From positions 1,302,001 to 1,366,000 of the forward strand of contig OZ245715.1 of NCBI GenBank assembly GCA_965226965.1: DNA of 64,000 bases, written 5' to 3'. The notes under the pieces were generated by a model, which did not search any database, had not been told where the DNA came from, and saw only the letters and a list, made by a program, of their open reading frames with translations. This DNA comes from Endoryza foliicola (GTDB lineage: Bacteria > Bacteroidota > Bacteroidia > Chitinophagales > Chitinophagaceae). Shown here in pieces: positions 1-9,253 of the stretch. The number at the start of each line of letters is the position of its first letter. Position 1 is the first letter of the stretch. The position numbers and the translations under genes were made by a program.

Positions 1-1828
1 CAGCGTTTTCGCCCGGTGTGTCCATGAAGCGCTCTGTGTAATGTGTATCGTACAATTGCCAATCGGTAACAGACGCATTGGCAATACCGTGTGTGAACAC
101 AGAAGCACCGTAGGTAAGCGCCATACAGGTCATATAACCACCGAAACTACCGCCGGTAATCGCGAGTTTAGTGCCGTCTACCCATGGCTGTTGTTTTAGC
201 CAATTTCCGCAAGCCATATAGTCTTCGATTTCATACTTACCCAAAATGCGGTGGATATAATTCAATCCAACTTTGCCGAAATGACCGCTGCTTCTATTAT
301 CGAAAGCAACTTGAATCATTCCTTCTTGAGCCCACCATTGTGTTGCGCCACCTACTCCTCTCCAACGATCGTAAACGGTACCTGCGTTTGGTCCGCCATA
401 GATGCTTACCAAAACAGGATACTTCTTGTTAGGGTCAAAATTGGTTGGGTAGGTAATTAAAACAGGTAGATCAAACAATCCATCGGTTGATTTCACACGA
501 ACCAATTCCGTTTTCGGAATTTCATACTCATTGATGGTAGCGGTTACTCCTTTGCCTAATTCTCTTACCACTTTTCCTTTGGCATCTACTAAGGCCATAG
601 TTGGCGGTGTGCTTACATTTGAATAGGTAGTAATGAAGTATTTTCCATTAGGTGAAAGGTTTACCTGGTCGTGCGAATAATCACCAAATGATAAACGTGT
701 TAGCCCGGTTCCATTTAAATTGATCTTATAGAAATCGAAGCGAGCTGAGTTTTCTTTTCTTGCACGGAAGTAAATTACTTTGGCCTTCTCATCAATTTTA
801 TAAATAGAAGTTCCCCAGAAATTTCCGGTAGTGATTTGATTCACCAACTTGCCATCATTTTGATAGAGGTAAAGGTTTTCCCAACCATCCTTGTCGCTTT
901 TTAAGACGAATTGCTTGCTAGCAGTTAGAAACTCTATTCTGCTTGCTTCATCCAAATCGATCCAGGTTTTTTGTTCTTCCTTATAAATAGGTGTTTTGCC
1001 ACCTGCTTGGTCAATTTGATAAATGATGAGTTGGTCCTGACCACGGTTCATCCATTGTACCCATAACTTGCTGTCTAAGGTCCAATAAGGTGCGCCGAAG
1101 TATTGATCCTCTTTTTGATTGAAGTCAGCCCAAGTAGTTTTGGTAGCATCCGCTACTGATACCACTCCAATTTTTACTTCGGGATTTTTGTCTCCGGGTT
1201 TGGGGTAGCGCTCGTTTTCCAAATATCCGTGCTGACCATCACTCCAGTAAATCGGAAACACAGGCACATTGGCATCATCAAAACGCATAAAGGCCAATTG
1301 CTTGCTATCGGGACTCCACCAAAATGCTTTATAGCGACTTCCTCTTCCTAAAATTTCTTCATAATACACCCAAGAAGCATAACCATTTAATATGGTAGCA
1401 CTTCCGTCAGTAGTAACGGCTGACTCTTTTTTAGCCGCCACATCATAGATGTAAAGGTTGTTATCAGTTTTTGTATAAGCTGCCCAGTTTTTATCGGGCG
1501 AGTAAGTGATGTTTCTAGCGTCTTTGATAGTAAGCGAAGGAGCCGGAGGTGCTGCCGTTTCTGTAGCAGGGGCAGTATACAAAACTGCTGTGCCTGTTTT
1601 TACATCAATGCTGTAAAGCTTTTGTTTTCCATCGGCTTCATCCTTTCTTCTTTCAATGTAGTGTGTGTCGTCTACCCAACCGGTAATTGCAGGAAGGGGT
1701 TGGTTGATGTTGGTAGCGGCGCCTTTGAACAATTGTTCATAGGTGAATGCTTTTTTCTGTGCATAGGTGTTGAGGGTACTCAGAAGGCTGAGCCCGATCA
1801 CCAATGCTGGAAGGGTCATTTTTCTCAT
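1..1828 (-). CDS. S9 family peptidase, dipeptidyl-peptidase IV type (C-terminus beyond window)
   Basis: Secreted or periplasmic serine exopeptidase that probably removes Xaa-Pro dipeptides from peptides. The frame is open from the ATG at 1828 to the window edge, giving 609 residues with no stop. A signal peptide (MRKMTLPAL... ending ...NTYAQ) is followed by a DPP-IV N-terminal propeller with the double-Glu motif in WVYYEEIL and a RYPKPGDKNP loop typical of the S9B group. The alpha/beta-hydrolase part carries the nucleophile motif GGSFGGYM with Ser561. The catalytic Asp and His would lie outside the window. The Glu pair favours DPP-IV over plain prolyl oligopeptidase; substrate is inferred from the family. 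It stands alone here, with the next minus-strand gene ending in its own terminator. Confidence 0.88.
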   Translation of the reverse strand, partial: MRKMTLPALVIGLSLLSTLNTYAQKKAFTYEQLFKGAATNINQPLPAITGWVDDTHYIERRKDEADGKQKLYSIDVKTGTAVLYTAPATETAAPPAPSLTIKDARNITYSPDKNWAAYTKTDNNLYIYDVAAKKESAVTTDGSATILNGYASWVYYEEILGRGSRYKAFWWSPDSKQLAFMRFDDANVPVFPIYWSDGQHGYLENERYPKPGDKNPEVKIGVVSVADATKTTWADFNQKEDQYFGAPYWTLDSKLWVQWMNRGQDQLIIYQIDQAGGKTPIYKEEQKTWIDLDEASRIEFLTASKQFVLKSDKDGWENLYLYQNDGKLVNQITTGNFWGTSIYKIDEKAKVIYFRARKENSARFDFYKINLNGTGLTRLSFGDYSHDQVNLSPNGKYFITTYSNVSTPPTMALVDAKGKVVRELGKGVTATINEYEIPKTELVRVKSTDGLFDLPVLITYPTNFDPNKKYPVLVSIYGGPNAGTVYDRWRGVGGATQWWAQEGMIQVAFDNRSSGHFGKVGLNYIHRILGKYEIEDYMACGNWLKQQPWVDGTKLAITGGSFGGYMTCMALTYGASVFTHGIANASVTDWQLYDTHYTERFMDTPGENA

Positions 1829-1904
1829 GTTCGAATAAATTGAGGCATGAATGTACAAAAAAATGACACCGAACTTCTGTTGTTTAGAAGAGTGGTAAGA
1901 GGAA

Positions 1905-1944
1905 ATGAAAAAGGGTTTAAACTGATGGAAATCAGTCTAAACCC
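1905..1944 (-). terminator. Rho-independent terminator after the LamG/T9SS gene
   Basis: Arms GGGTTTA and TAAACCC plus ACTGAT and ATCAGT form a 13-pair stem with one A/C mismatch and a GGAA loop. On the minus strand the stem is followed by a TTTTT run. It sits 20 bases downstream of the stop of the 1966..3213 gene. Confidence 0.75.
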
Positions 1945-1965
1945 ATGGTATAGTCGGTAGAAAGC

Positions 1966-3213
1966 TTACTGTTTTACAAAACTGGTGGTTTTGCCACTTC
2001 CATTTTGGATGTGATAGATGCCCGGAGTTAACACCGAAACATCAATCGAAGTATTGCCATTTGCATTGAATTGCTTTACAATTTTACCATTCAAGTCTAC
2101 AATCGTGAATTGAGTAGGAATGCTGGTATTAATGTAAAGTGTGCCTGTAGTATGGCTTGGGAATACTTTGAAGTCTTCAGTTGACTGATTTCTGATAGCA
2201 ATCACTTTTGAATAATGCTCGCCTGCGGGTTCTACCAATTTGATTCGGTAATAAACCGTTGACCCGGTGGCGCGGTGATCTGCAATTTCAAAATTCGTTT
2301 GAAGTTGATTCTCCTTTACATGTTCGGTATGAATGGGAGTAAAGGCTTGGCGGTCATCGCTTCTTTCAACAATGAATTTCGCATCATTGTCAATTTTGGA
2401 AGTAGACCATTTAATTGAATGTGATCCCGATTTCTTATGAACAGTGAAGTCTTGAAACTTGATGGGCAGCGCTGAGAAGAAAGACCAAGTGGGGTCTTCT
2501 GAATCTGCTGCGCCGGTGCTTCCGATAATGCCATCGAAATGATTGGGGCTAGCGTCGTGAAGCGTTTGACCACTTCCTTCATTGAACAACCAAAGGGCAG
2601 ATGTGTGATGGTCCAAAGCAAGGTCCCCTTTTGAAGGCGTGAAATTGCTGTGGTATCGCACGGTTGTTGAGAAGCGAATTTGATCGATGTATCCATGGAA
2701 GAATGGATCACCTAAGAAGTTAGAGCGTCCAAAACGGAAATTATACAAACTCGTTAATTGCGAAGGACGCAATGTCATGCTCGTATTGGTAGCAATCAAA
2801 CTTCCATTTAGATACATTTTCCCGGTATGGGTTGCATGTTCTACCGTGATGGCGATATGATGCCACATATTTGTTTGGAGGGGCGTAGAGGTTGCCAAGA
2901 GCTGCTGTTGCGATTCCGTGGTATTCGAAATCGCATACCATATACCTCCGCCGGCAATATTAGGCATGAGTGCAATGTAGATATCGCTGTTACCGAAGCC
3001 TATAATACGTTGCCATGGTCCACCGCCTTGGAAATAGAACCAAGTTTCGATGGTATGGTCGCCCGATAATTGTGCAATGGGATTCTGGGTAAAATGAACG
3101 TATCGTCCATTCCCGTCGAAATGCAGAGAGCCGTTTTGTGATAAAGCAGCTTTAGATAAGGTCAATAAACCTACACTGAGAACCGTGGTTCTCATGAGTA
3201 CAGAAAAATTCAT
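1966..3213 (-). CDS. Secreted LamG-domain protein with T9SS type A sorting domain
   Basis: A 415-residue exported surface protein of unknown specific function. An N-terminal signal peptide (MNFSVLMRTTVLSVGLLTLS...) ends near residue 26. A concanavalin/LamG-like beta-sandwich follows at about residues 28-225 (HTIETWFYFQGG, WHHIAITVEH, GYIDQIRFS, ALWLFNEGSG), the pattern of domains that bind carbohydrate or matrix. A second beta-rich region spans roughly 250-330. The last 70 residues (KVFPSHTTGTLYINTS... GIYHIQNGSG... FVKQ) match the type IX secretion C-terminal sorting domain, so the protein is probably translocated across the outer membrane and anchored or released. It is monocistronic with its own promoter and terminator. 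The ligand is unknown. Confidence 0.8.
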   Translation of the reverse strand: MNFSVLMRTTVLSVGLLTLSKAALSQNGSLHFDGNGRYVHFTQNPIAQLSGDHTIETWFYFQGGGPWQRIIGFGNSDIYIALMPNIAGGGIWYAISNTTESQQQLLATSTPLQTNMWHHIAITVEHATHTGKMYLNGSLIATNTSMTLRPSQLTSLYNFRFGRSNFLGDPFFHGYIDQIRFSTTVRYHSNFTPSKGDLALDHHTSALWLFNEGSGQTLHDASPNHFDGIIGSTGAADSEDPTWSFFSALPIKFQDFTVHKKSGSHSIKWSTSKIDNDAKFIVERSDDRQAFTPIHTEHVKENQLQTNFEIADHRATGSTVYYRIKLVEPAGEHYSKVIAIRNQSTEDFKVFPSHTTGTLYINTSIPTQFTIVDLNGKIVKQFNANGNTSIDVSVLTPGIYHIQNGSGKTTSFVKQ

Positions 3214-3235
3214 AGTTGAGTCAAATGGTGCGGTG

Positions 3236-3267
3236 CTAAACTAATTCCCGAAGGCGATACCAACAAA
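3236..3267 (-). promoter_or_regulatory. Candidate Bacteroidota promoter for the LamG/T9SS gene
   Basis: On the minus strand TTTG (3267-3264), a 20-base spacer and TAGTTTAG (3243-3236) match the phylum consensus TTTG / TAnnTTTG at all but one position. It lies 23 bases before the ATG at 3213. Confidence 0.45.
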
Positions 3268-3358
3268 CTTTTCTAAGTATTTTTTTGCAGAAAATACTAA
3301 TGGTATTGGGTAGTTTTACTCTAAAACGACTGAGACTGAGCTAGTTCGTTAACAAAAG

Positions 3359-5179
3359 TTATTTTACTTCTTGCATCTCGATCAGTCTTTTGTAAACACC
3401 ACTTTGTGCCAATAAGGATTCGTGATTGCCTCTTTCTACAATTTTTCCTTTTTGAAGAACGATGATTTCATCGGCATGACGAATGGTGCTTAGTCGGTGC
3501 GCAATTACAATACTGGTTCTGTTCTGCATCATGGTATTGATGGCATCTTGCACCAATTTTTCACTTTCGGTATCTAGTGAAGAAGTGGCTTCGTCTAAGA
3601 TTAGAATCGGAGGGTTCTTAAGTAAGGCGCGGGCAATGGTTACACGCTGACGTTCACCTCCACTTAATTTCATTCCACGGTCGCCAATATTGGTTTCGTA
3701 CCCATCTTCTTTTTTCACAATGAAATTATGTGCATTGGCCACTTTAGCGGCTGCTTCAATTGCATCAAGCTTTGCATCGGGAACACCCAGTGCAATATTC
3801 GCCGCGATGGTATCATTGAAGAGAATGGGCTCTTGGGTAACGATGCCCATGTGTTTACGAAGCGATTCGAGAGAATATTTTTTGATGTCTACTCCATCGA
3901 TCAACAATTCTCCTTCTGCAGCATCGTGAAAGCGTGGTACCAGATCTGCCAAGGTTGATTTTCCTGCACCGGAAGCACCTACAAGGGCAACAGTTTTCCC
4001 TTTTTCAATGCGCAAGTTGATATTGTCGAGAATGGTTTGGTCTTCGTATTTAAAGGTCAGGTTCTTGAACTCGATGGCTTCTTTGAACTCATTCAAGCTA
4101 AGAGGGTTTTCAGCTTCTTTTACTGCAATAGGTGCTTTCAATACTTCTTCAATGCGTTCAATGGCGGCGCTTCCGCGTTGAGCATTGTAGAAGGCTGTAG
4201 ACAATGATTTGGCCGGATTGATGATCTGAGAGAATACAATGATATAGGTGATAAAGCTTTCGGGCAACAATCCAATTTCATGATTCAATACCAGTGAGCC
4301 TCCCCACCAAAGAATGGTACACAATACCAATACACCTAACACTTCTGAAACAGGAGAAGCCATGTCTCTTCGGAAAGCAATTTGATTTCTCAAATTATTC
4401 AATCGCGTATTGGTGCTATAGAACTGATCGCCAATTTTACGCTCTGCATTAAAGGCTTTGATGATACGCAATCCACTCAAAGTTTCTTCCAAAATACTCA
4501 TCAAATTTCCTTGCTCGTGTTGTGCTTTGCCGGAATCTTTGCGAAGAGATTTGCTTAAGCGACCAATGATAAGTCCTGCAATTGGTAACAGTACCAATAC
4601 AATTAAAGTAAGATAAGGGCTAAGAAATATCAAGGTTCCCAAAAACACAAGAATAGTGAGTGGTTCACGAATCAATCCTTCCAAAGTTCCAATTACACTC
4701 CACTCAATTTCGTTCATATCATTGCTCATTCTGCTAATGATATCACCTTTGCGTTGTTCTGTGAAGAAACCAATCGGAAGTTCCAGAATCTTGCCATACA
4801 AACCTGCTCTCAAACGAGTCATTACGTGGTTTCGAATGGGGGCCATTACACGATAGCTCAAGTACACAAATACGTTCTTTAGTAGAATTGCTCCCACTAC
4901 CAATAAACAAACGAAGGCTAAAGCTGCGCCTTTTCCATGTGTAAGAATCAACTGTCCTAATTCGTAATTGATATATTTTCCAACCGACTCAGAGGAAAAC
5001 TCAAGTACAGGTGGTACGGTTGGTGGAGGTGCATCTTTAAACAGCATTTGGAGAAAGGGTCCAATACCGGCTAAAGAAACAACTGAGAAACAAATTGATA
5101 GGAATATAAAGATGAAATAGAGGCCTATTTTGCCTTTTTGATCGGATAAATACCTTAAAATCGTCGAAAATCGCTTCAT
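3359..5179 (-). CDS. ABC transporter, fused permease/ATPase (MsbA-like half exporter)
   Basis: Inner-membrane half-transporter of 606 residues that would work as a homodimer exporting a lipid or other hydrophobic substrate. Six membrane helices occupy about residues 15-330, followed by a complete ATPase domain: Walker A GASGAGKST (Lys407), signature LSGGERQR, Walker B ILILDEATSS (Glu530) and H-loop VIAHRLST. The start at MKRFSTILRYL (5179) is preferred. The frame opens 34 codons further upstream, but that would run into the divergent rbfA gene. The length and order fit the MsbA/lipid A exporter group; the true substrate cannot be read from sequence. Only 57 bases separate its start from rbfA on the other strand. 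Confidence 0.87.
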   Translation of the reverse strand: MKRFSTILRYLSDQKGKIGLYFIFIFLSICFSVVSLAGIGPFLQMLFKDAPPPTVPPVLEFSSESVGKYINYELGQLILTHGKGAALAFVCLLVVGAILLKNVFVYLSYRVMAPIRNHVMTRLRAGLYGKILELPIGFFTEQRKGDIISRMSNDMNEIEWSVIGTLEGLIREPLTILVFLGTLIFLSPYLTLIVLVLLPIAGLIIGRLSKSLRKDSGKAQHEQGNLMSILEETLSGLRIIKAFNAERKIGDQFYSTNTRLNNLRNQIAFRRDMASPVSEVLGVLVLCTILWWGGSLVLNHEIGLLPESFITYIIVFSQIINPAKSLSTAFYNAQRGSAAIERIEEVLKAPIAVKEAENPLSLNEFKEAIEFKNLTFKYEDQTILDNINLRIEKGKTVALVGASGAGKSTLADLVPRFHDAAEGELLIDGVDIKKYSLESLRKHMGIVTQEPILFNDTIAANIALGVPDAKLDAIEAAAKVANAHNFIVKKEDGYETNIGDRGMKLSGGERQRVTIARALLKNPPILILDEATSSLDTESEKLVQDAINTMMQNRTSIVIAHRLSTIRHADEIIVLQKGKIVERGNHESLLAQSGVYKRLIEMQEVK

Positions 5180-5236
5180 GTCTAAATTTAAACCATGCAA
5201 AGTAAGTAATTTTACAGCGATTAAATAGTTAAAGAG

Positions 5237-5614
5237 ATGCAAGAAGGGAAAAGACAGAAACAAGTAGCGGGATTGATCCAAGAAGAGATGAATGCCATTT
5301 TTCAGCGATTGGGACTCACCATGATGGATGGTGGCATGGTTTCCATTTCGGGAGTGAAAGTAACCCCCGATTTATTGGAGGCTCGAATTTACATTAGCTT
5401 GTTTCAAGTGGCCGATCCGAAAATCACCATGAAAAAGATCGAGGATCGCGGTTGGGAAATCAAAAAAGAGTTAACGGCGCGCGTTGCTAAACAGCTCAGA
5501 AGAATGCCCGAGATTCGTTATTACCACGACGATACATTGGACCAAGTATTCAAAATAGAAAACCTGCTCCAACAAATTAAAAAGGACGAGGGCAAGAAGA
5601 CCGACGAGGCCTAA
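5237..5614 (+). CDS. rbfA: Ribosome-binding factor A
   Basis: A 125-residue 30S maturation factor that binds near helix 1 of 16S rRNA during late assembly and at low temperature. The sequence starts EGKRQKQVAGLIQEEMNAIFQ and continues with a KH-like fold: the strand GVKVTPDLLEARIYISLF, then a helix, then RRMPEIRYYHDDTLDQVFKI near residues 93-112, where the family carries its conserved PEL.F..D motif. The length is normal. It lies 20 bases before the LolC/E-type permease and is divergent from the ABC exporter, an arrangement suggesting rbfA and the permease are co-transcribed. Confidence 0.9.
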   Translation: MQEGKRQKQVAGLIQEEMNAIFQRLGLTMMDGGMVSISGVKVTPDLLEARIYISLFQVADPKITMKKIEDRGWEIKKELTARVAKQLRRMPEIRYYHDDTLDQVFKIENLLQQIKKDEGKKTDEA

Positions 5615-5634
5615 TCATTTTAAACATTTCTTCC

Positions 5635-6858
5635 TTGAATTTTCTATTTGCCTGGCGCTACTTTAAAGCAAAGAAAACCACACAAGCAATTAATGTGATT
5701 GCCTGGGTGAGTGTAGTGGCCATCACAATTATTACGGCCGCTTTTGTAATCATGATGAGTGTTTTCAATGGATTCGAAGGTTTGGTGAAAGAGCTCTACG
5801 CTTCATTCTACGCCGACCTTCGGGTAGTACCGGCCAACGGAAAAGTGATTTCTGTTTCCGATGCACAATGGCAACGCGTGCAACAAATAAAAGGGTTGAA
5901 AGCTGCTAGCCGTATAATTGAAGAAAAAGCGTTGTTACAGAATCAGGATTTGCAAACCATTGTGTTTTTAAAGGGAGTCGAAGATTCATATCAGTTAGTA
6001 ACCGATATTCCGGCGAAAATCATCCGAGGAAAGTATTTTTTAGGTAGCACTGATCAACCCGCCATAGTATTGGGAAGTGGTATTGAGCACGCCGTAGCGG
6101 CAGATGTTGAAAGAAGTATTTATCCGCTCACTGTATATCTATTTCGACGTGGCGTTCCCGTTAGTGAGATCGATCCCTATCAATCATTTTCAGCCGAGAA
6201 CATACAAGGTGCCGGTACTTTCTTTATCCAGCAAGATATCGACAGCAAGTACGCACTCACGAATATTGGATTGATGCAAAACTTGCTGAAAATGAAGCCC
6301 AATGAATACGGGGCTATTGAATTGGCGGTTCAGAAAAGCAAGGATCTTGAATCAGCAAAAAAAGAACTACAATCCATTTTTGGTAAAGAAGTATTAGTGG
6401 AAACTCGCTACGAACAAAACAAAAGCCTCTACCGCGTTATGCAAATGGAGAAGTGGGCAGGGTATGGATTAATGACGCTTATGTTGATTGTAGCTGCTTT
6501 CACGATGGTTGGTGCACTTACCATGTTGGTAATGGAGAAGCAAAAAGACATACAAGTGCTGAAGTCATTTGGAGCATCACAAGGCTGGATACAAAGAACT
6601 TTTTTGAGTGAAGGGTTAGTATTAGGGGGTATTGGAGTAATAGCCGGATTAATCCTCGGCATTGGAATCTGTTTTGTGCAACAAAAATTTCATCTCATCA
6701 AAATACAAGGCGGTACGTTTCTGCTCGATCATTATCCGGTTTCTGTTCACCTGTTCGATACCAGTTTGATAGCAGTAACGGTAGTGATCGTAACCGTATT
6801 GGCTTCTTGGTTCCCGGCTCGAAAGGCTAGTTTGCAAGCCATTGAATTGAAATCCTAA
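5635..6858 (+). CDS. FtsX-like permease of the LolC/LolE family
   Basis: A 407-residue inner-membrane subunit of a LolCDE/MacB-type ABC system, which normally moves lipoproteins from the inner to the outer membrane. It starts NFLFAWRYFKAKKTTQAI, the typical LolC/E N-terminus, with one membrane helix at about 20-45. A large periplasmic MacB-like domain spans 46-270, and three helices fill the C-terminal FtsX domain (about 280-400, with EKQKDIQVLKSFGASQ between helices). The chosen start is TTG at 5635, because the first in-frame ATG lies inside the first helix. No ATPase partner (LolD) is in the window. Exact cargo is inferred only from the family. Confidence 0.82.
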   Translation: MNFLFAWRYFKAKKTTQAINVIAWVSVVAITIITAAFVIMMSVFNGFEGLVKELYASFYADLRVVPANGKVISVSDAQWQRVQQIKGLKAASRIIEEKALLQNQDLQTIVFLKGVEDSYQLVTDIPAKIIRGKYFLGSTDQPAIVLGSGIEHAVAADVERSIYPLTVYLFRRGVPVSEIDPYQSFSAENIQGAGTFFIQQDIDSKYALTNIGLMQNLLKMKPNEYGAIELAVQKSKDLESAKKELQSIFGKEVLVETRYEQNKSLYRVMQMEKWAGYGLMTLMLIVAAFTMVGALTMLVMEKQKDIQVLKSFGASQGWIQRTFLSEGLVLGGIGVIAGLILGIGICFVQQKFHLIKIQGGTFLLDHYPVSVHLFDTSLIAVTVVIVTVLASWFPARKASLQAIELKS

Positions 6859-6910
6859 TTCATTTGTCTGTGCTTCGGTTTATGAAATAGGATGCCGATG
6901 CATTAAAAAA

Positions 6911-6961
6911 GCGATGAACCTGCGCTACAGAGTTGTTGCTCTTTCAATACAAGTTCATCGC
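6911..6961. terminator. Inverted repeat between convergent genes, possible bidirectional terminator
   Basis: A perfect 9-base pair of arms, GCGATGAAC (6911-6919) and GTTCATCGC (6953-6961), encloses a small inner hairpin AGAG-TTGTTG-CTCT. It lies between the convergent permease and transketolase genes. An AAAAAA run precedes the left arm, giving a U-tract on the minus strand. Confidence 0.5.
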
Positions 6962-6999
6962 CTGATATTTTACAAACGAAGTTATTCCGTGAAACTAAA

Positions 7000-7836
7000 C
7001 TAGTAGTCTCCCAAGGTTTCCGGTAATTGCGCCAAGGCTTTGGCCAACTGTTCGTCGTTAGGAGCAATACCATGCCATTCGTGGCTTCCTTCCATGAAAT
7101 CGATGCCTTTACCCATTTCTGTTTTCATCAAAATAACGATGGGTTTGCCTTTTCCGGCGAAGGTTTTTGCTTTCTCTAAAGCGGCAGCCACTTCATCTGC
7201 TACGTTTCCATTTTCCAACACCATTACTTCCCAGCCGAAAGCTGCGAATTTGGCACCTAAATCGCCGAGACTCATTACTTTATCGGTAGGGCCGTCAATT
7301 TGCTGACCGTTCCAGTCAACAGTTGAAATGAGGTTGTCCAATTTATGGTGAGCAGCGAACATGGCGGCTTCCCAAATTTGACCTTCTTGCAATTCGCCGT
7401 CGCCATGTAATGAGAAAACGGTTGTATTTTCTTTATTGAGCTTTTTGGTAAGTGCGGCACCGATGGCTACGCTCATGCCTTGTCCCAAAGAACCGGAGGC
7501 AATTCGAACGCCCGGAAGGTGTTCGTGGGTAGTGGGGTGGCCTTGGAGGCGGGTATTCAGTTTACGGAAGGTGCCCAATTCTTTTACATCGAAATAACCG
7601 GCGCGGGCCAAAGTTGCATAATAAACGGGTGAAATGTGACCATTGGAAAGCACGAACACATCTTCACCGGTAGCGTCCATATTGAAGCTAGGGTTGTGTT
7701 TCATCACTTTAAAATAGAGGGCCGCGAAATAATCGGCACATCCCAAAGAACCTCCGGGGTGACCGCTGGCAGAACCATGAACCATGCGAACAATATCACG
7801 TCTTAATTGAGTAGCAACATCCTGTAAACTGGGCAT
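7000..7836 (-). CDS. Transketolase N-terminal subunit
   Basis: The thiamine-diphosphate-binding half of a split transketolase of the pentose phosphate pathway; it transfers two-carbon ketol units and needs a separate C-terminal subunit. With the start at MPSLQDVATQL (7836) it is 278 residues. It shows HGSASGHPGGSLGCADYF, the GDGELQEGQIWEA diphosphate/Mg motif, and DWNGQQIDGPTD. An earlier TTG at 7881 is disfavoured because a TAGTTTTG promoter element lies between the two starts. The C-terminal subunit, usually adjacent in Bacteroidota, is not on either side: the flanking genes are a permease and wecA. It is complete as an N-subunit. Confidence 0.87.
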   Translation of the reverse strand: MPSLQDVATQLRRDIVRMVHGSASGHPGGSLGCADYFAALYFKVMKHNPSFNMDATGEDVFVLSNGHISPVYYATLARAGYFDVKELGTFRKLNTRLQGHPTTHEHLPGVRIASGSLGQGMSVAIGAALTKKLNKENTTVFSLHGDGELQEGQIWEAAMFAAHHKLDNLISTVDWNGQQIDGPTDKVMSLGDLGAKFAAFGWEVMVLENGNVADEVAAALEKAKTFAGKGKPIVILMKTEMGKGIDFMEGSHEWHGIAPNDEQLAKALAQLPETLGDY

Positions 7837-7854
7837 AAAATATAGTTGTGGGCG

Positions 7855-7862
7855 CAAAACTA
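7855..7862 (-). promoter_or_regulatory. TAnnTTTG -7 element for the transketolase subunit
   Basis: Minus-strand TAGTTTTG is a perfect match to the Bacteroidota -7 consensus and ends 18 bases before the ATG at 7836. The best -33 candidate is a TTG 16 bases upstream, slightly short. It decides the start codon of the gene. Confidence 0.45.
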
Positions 7863-7956
7863 CAGGAATTTGTTTAGCCAAGGGAACAGAACATTAAACT
7901 TTTTGGAAGGGCTCGGGTCATAAACACTTAATATCACAATAAAGTGGTGCTAAATG

Positions 7957-7985
7957 TTGTTATTCAATATACTTGCATTAATTTG
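7957..7985 (+). promoter_or_regulatory. Candidate promoter for the WecA-type gene
   Basis: TTG (7957-7959), an 18-base spacer and TTAATTTG (7978-7985; seven of eight consensus positions) lie 78 bases before the ATG. The leader contains a small hairpin, GGGTG-ACGG-CACCC. Confidence 0.35.
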
Positions 7986-8063
7986 CACTCAGTTCAAGGG
8001 TGACGGCACCCAACTGGTTGGATTAGTAGCACGTAGATCCATTAAAGAATCAAAACGTAGCTA

Positions 8064-9206
8064 ATGCTAAACGTATTCGATGTATTACTCTCTGTGGCCA
8101 TATCCTTTACGATAACCTTTTTAGCCATACCGGTAATCATTACAGTTGCAGAAAAAAAGAAGTTGTTCGATATTCCGGATGAGCGTAAAGTTCACCAAAC
8201 CCCCATCCCTTCATTGGGTGGTCTCGGAATATTCGCCGGCTTTGTAATCGCATGTCTAATGGCGGTTCAATTCCACGTAGCCGTTGAATTTCAATACTTT
8301 CTAGCCTCCGCATTTGTTATTTTCTTTCTAGGTTTAAAAGACGACATTCTCGTTATTTCACCCGTTAAGAAATTCATTGGCCAGGTGCTGGCGGCTTTCC
8401 TCATTGTTTATAAAGGAGGCATTCAAATTAAAAGTATGCACGGCGTTTTTGGTTTCGAAGGCCAAATTCCCGAAACTTTCAGTCTCTTATTAACTTATTT
8501 CACCATATTAGTGATTATCAACTCATTTAATCTGATTGATGGGGTTGATGGTTTGGCAGGCAGCTTAGGCCTGATGGTAACTTCATTCTTAGGGGTTTAT
8601 TTTTTACAAGCCAATATGCTCGCCTTTTCGGTGTTGTCATTCGCTCTGGCAGGCAGCATTTCGGCCTTTTTGATCTTCAACTATCAACCGGCCAAGATCT
8701 TCATGGGAGATACGGGGTCCATGCTGATAGGGCTGGTCTCGGCCATTTTGGTCATCAAATTCATCAGTTTGGCCGATCAAAATACGAGTATCGTTCCGGT
8801 TACGGCAGCTCCGGCAATAGGATTCTCCATTTTGATGATTCCTTTGCTCGACACTTTGCGCGTATTTGCGATTCGTATTTTCAACCGTAGATCGCCGTTC
8901 AGCCCCGATCGTAACCACGTGCATCACTTGATGCTCGATATGGGAATGAACCATCGTGCCATTACACTTACCTTGGTAAGCGCCAATATTGCAGTAATTG
9001 TTGCTGTTTATTTGCTCCGTTCAGTGGGCTCTACCTTGCTTATTTCCGGCATTGTAGGGGTGTTCTTTAGCGCTATTGCAGTGCTGTATTACAGTCGCAA
9101 GAAGAACAGCAGAATCTATGTTCGACCTTCGCAGCAAAAAGCTACCATTCGACAGGCAAGAATGGTTTCCATTACAGACAATTCGATATTGGAACAAAAG
9201 AATTAA
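8064..9206 (+). CDS. WecA/MraY-family undecaprenyl-phosphate sugar-1-phosphate transferase
   Basis: A polytopic membrane enzyme of 380 residues that transfers a sugar-1-phosphate (typically GlcNAc-1-P) from UDP-sugar to undecaprenyl phosphate. This starts O-antigen, exopolysaccharide or cell-wall glycan synthesis. About ten membrane helices are apparent. Family motifs are KLFDIPDERKVHQTPIPSLG near residues 33-52, the catalytic Asp pair in FLGLKDD (about 88-94), NLIDGVDGLAG (about 157-167), FMGDTGSM, and the cytoplasmic HxH loop RNHVHHLMLD. MraY is less likely, because the glycosyltransferase-4 layout with the N-terminal DIPDERKVH motif fits WecA/TagO. It is preceded by its own leader and ends in a clear terminator, so it seems monocistronic. 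Confidence 0.85.
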   Translation: MLNVFDVLLSVAISFTITFLAIPVIITVAEKKKLFDIPDERKVHQTPIPSLGGLGIFAGFVIACLMAVQFHVAVEFQYFLASAFVIFFLGLKDDILVISPVKKFIGQVLAAFLIVYKGGIQIKSMHGVFGFEGQIPETFSLLLTYFTILVIINSFNLIDGVDGLAGSLGLMVTSFLGVYFLQANMLAFSVLSFALAGSISAFLIFNYQPAKIFMGDTGSMLIGLVSAILVIKFISLADQNTSIVPVTAAPAIGFSILMIPLLDTLRVFAIRIFNRRSPFSPDRNHVHHLMLDMGMNHRAITLTLVSANIAVIVAVYLLRSVGSTLLISGIVGVFFSAIAVLYYSRKKNSRIYVRPSQQKATIRQARMVSITDNSILEQKN

Positions 9207-9228
9207 GAACTCATTTAATAAAAAATTG

Positions 9229-9253
9229 AAAGCCGGCTTTGTCCGGTTTTTTT
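9229..9253 (+). terminator. Rho-independent terminator after the WecA-type gene
   Basis: Stem AAAGCCGG / CCGGTTTT (one G-U pair) with loop CTTTGT is followed by seven T residues. It lies 23 bases after the stop codon. The loop also supplies the -33 element of the frr promoter. Confidence 0.8.

Noticed and set aside
5180..5281. N-terminal extension of the ABC exporter from 5281
   Set aside because: It overlaps the conserved start of rbfA on the opposite strand, and the added residues do not fit the family.
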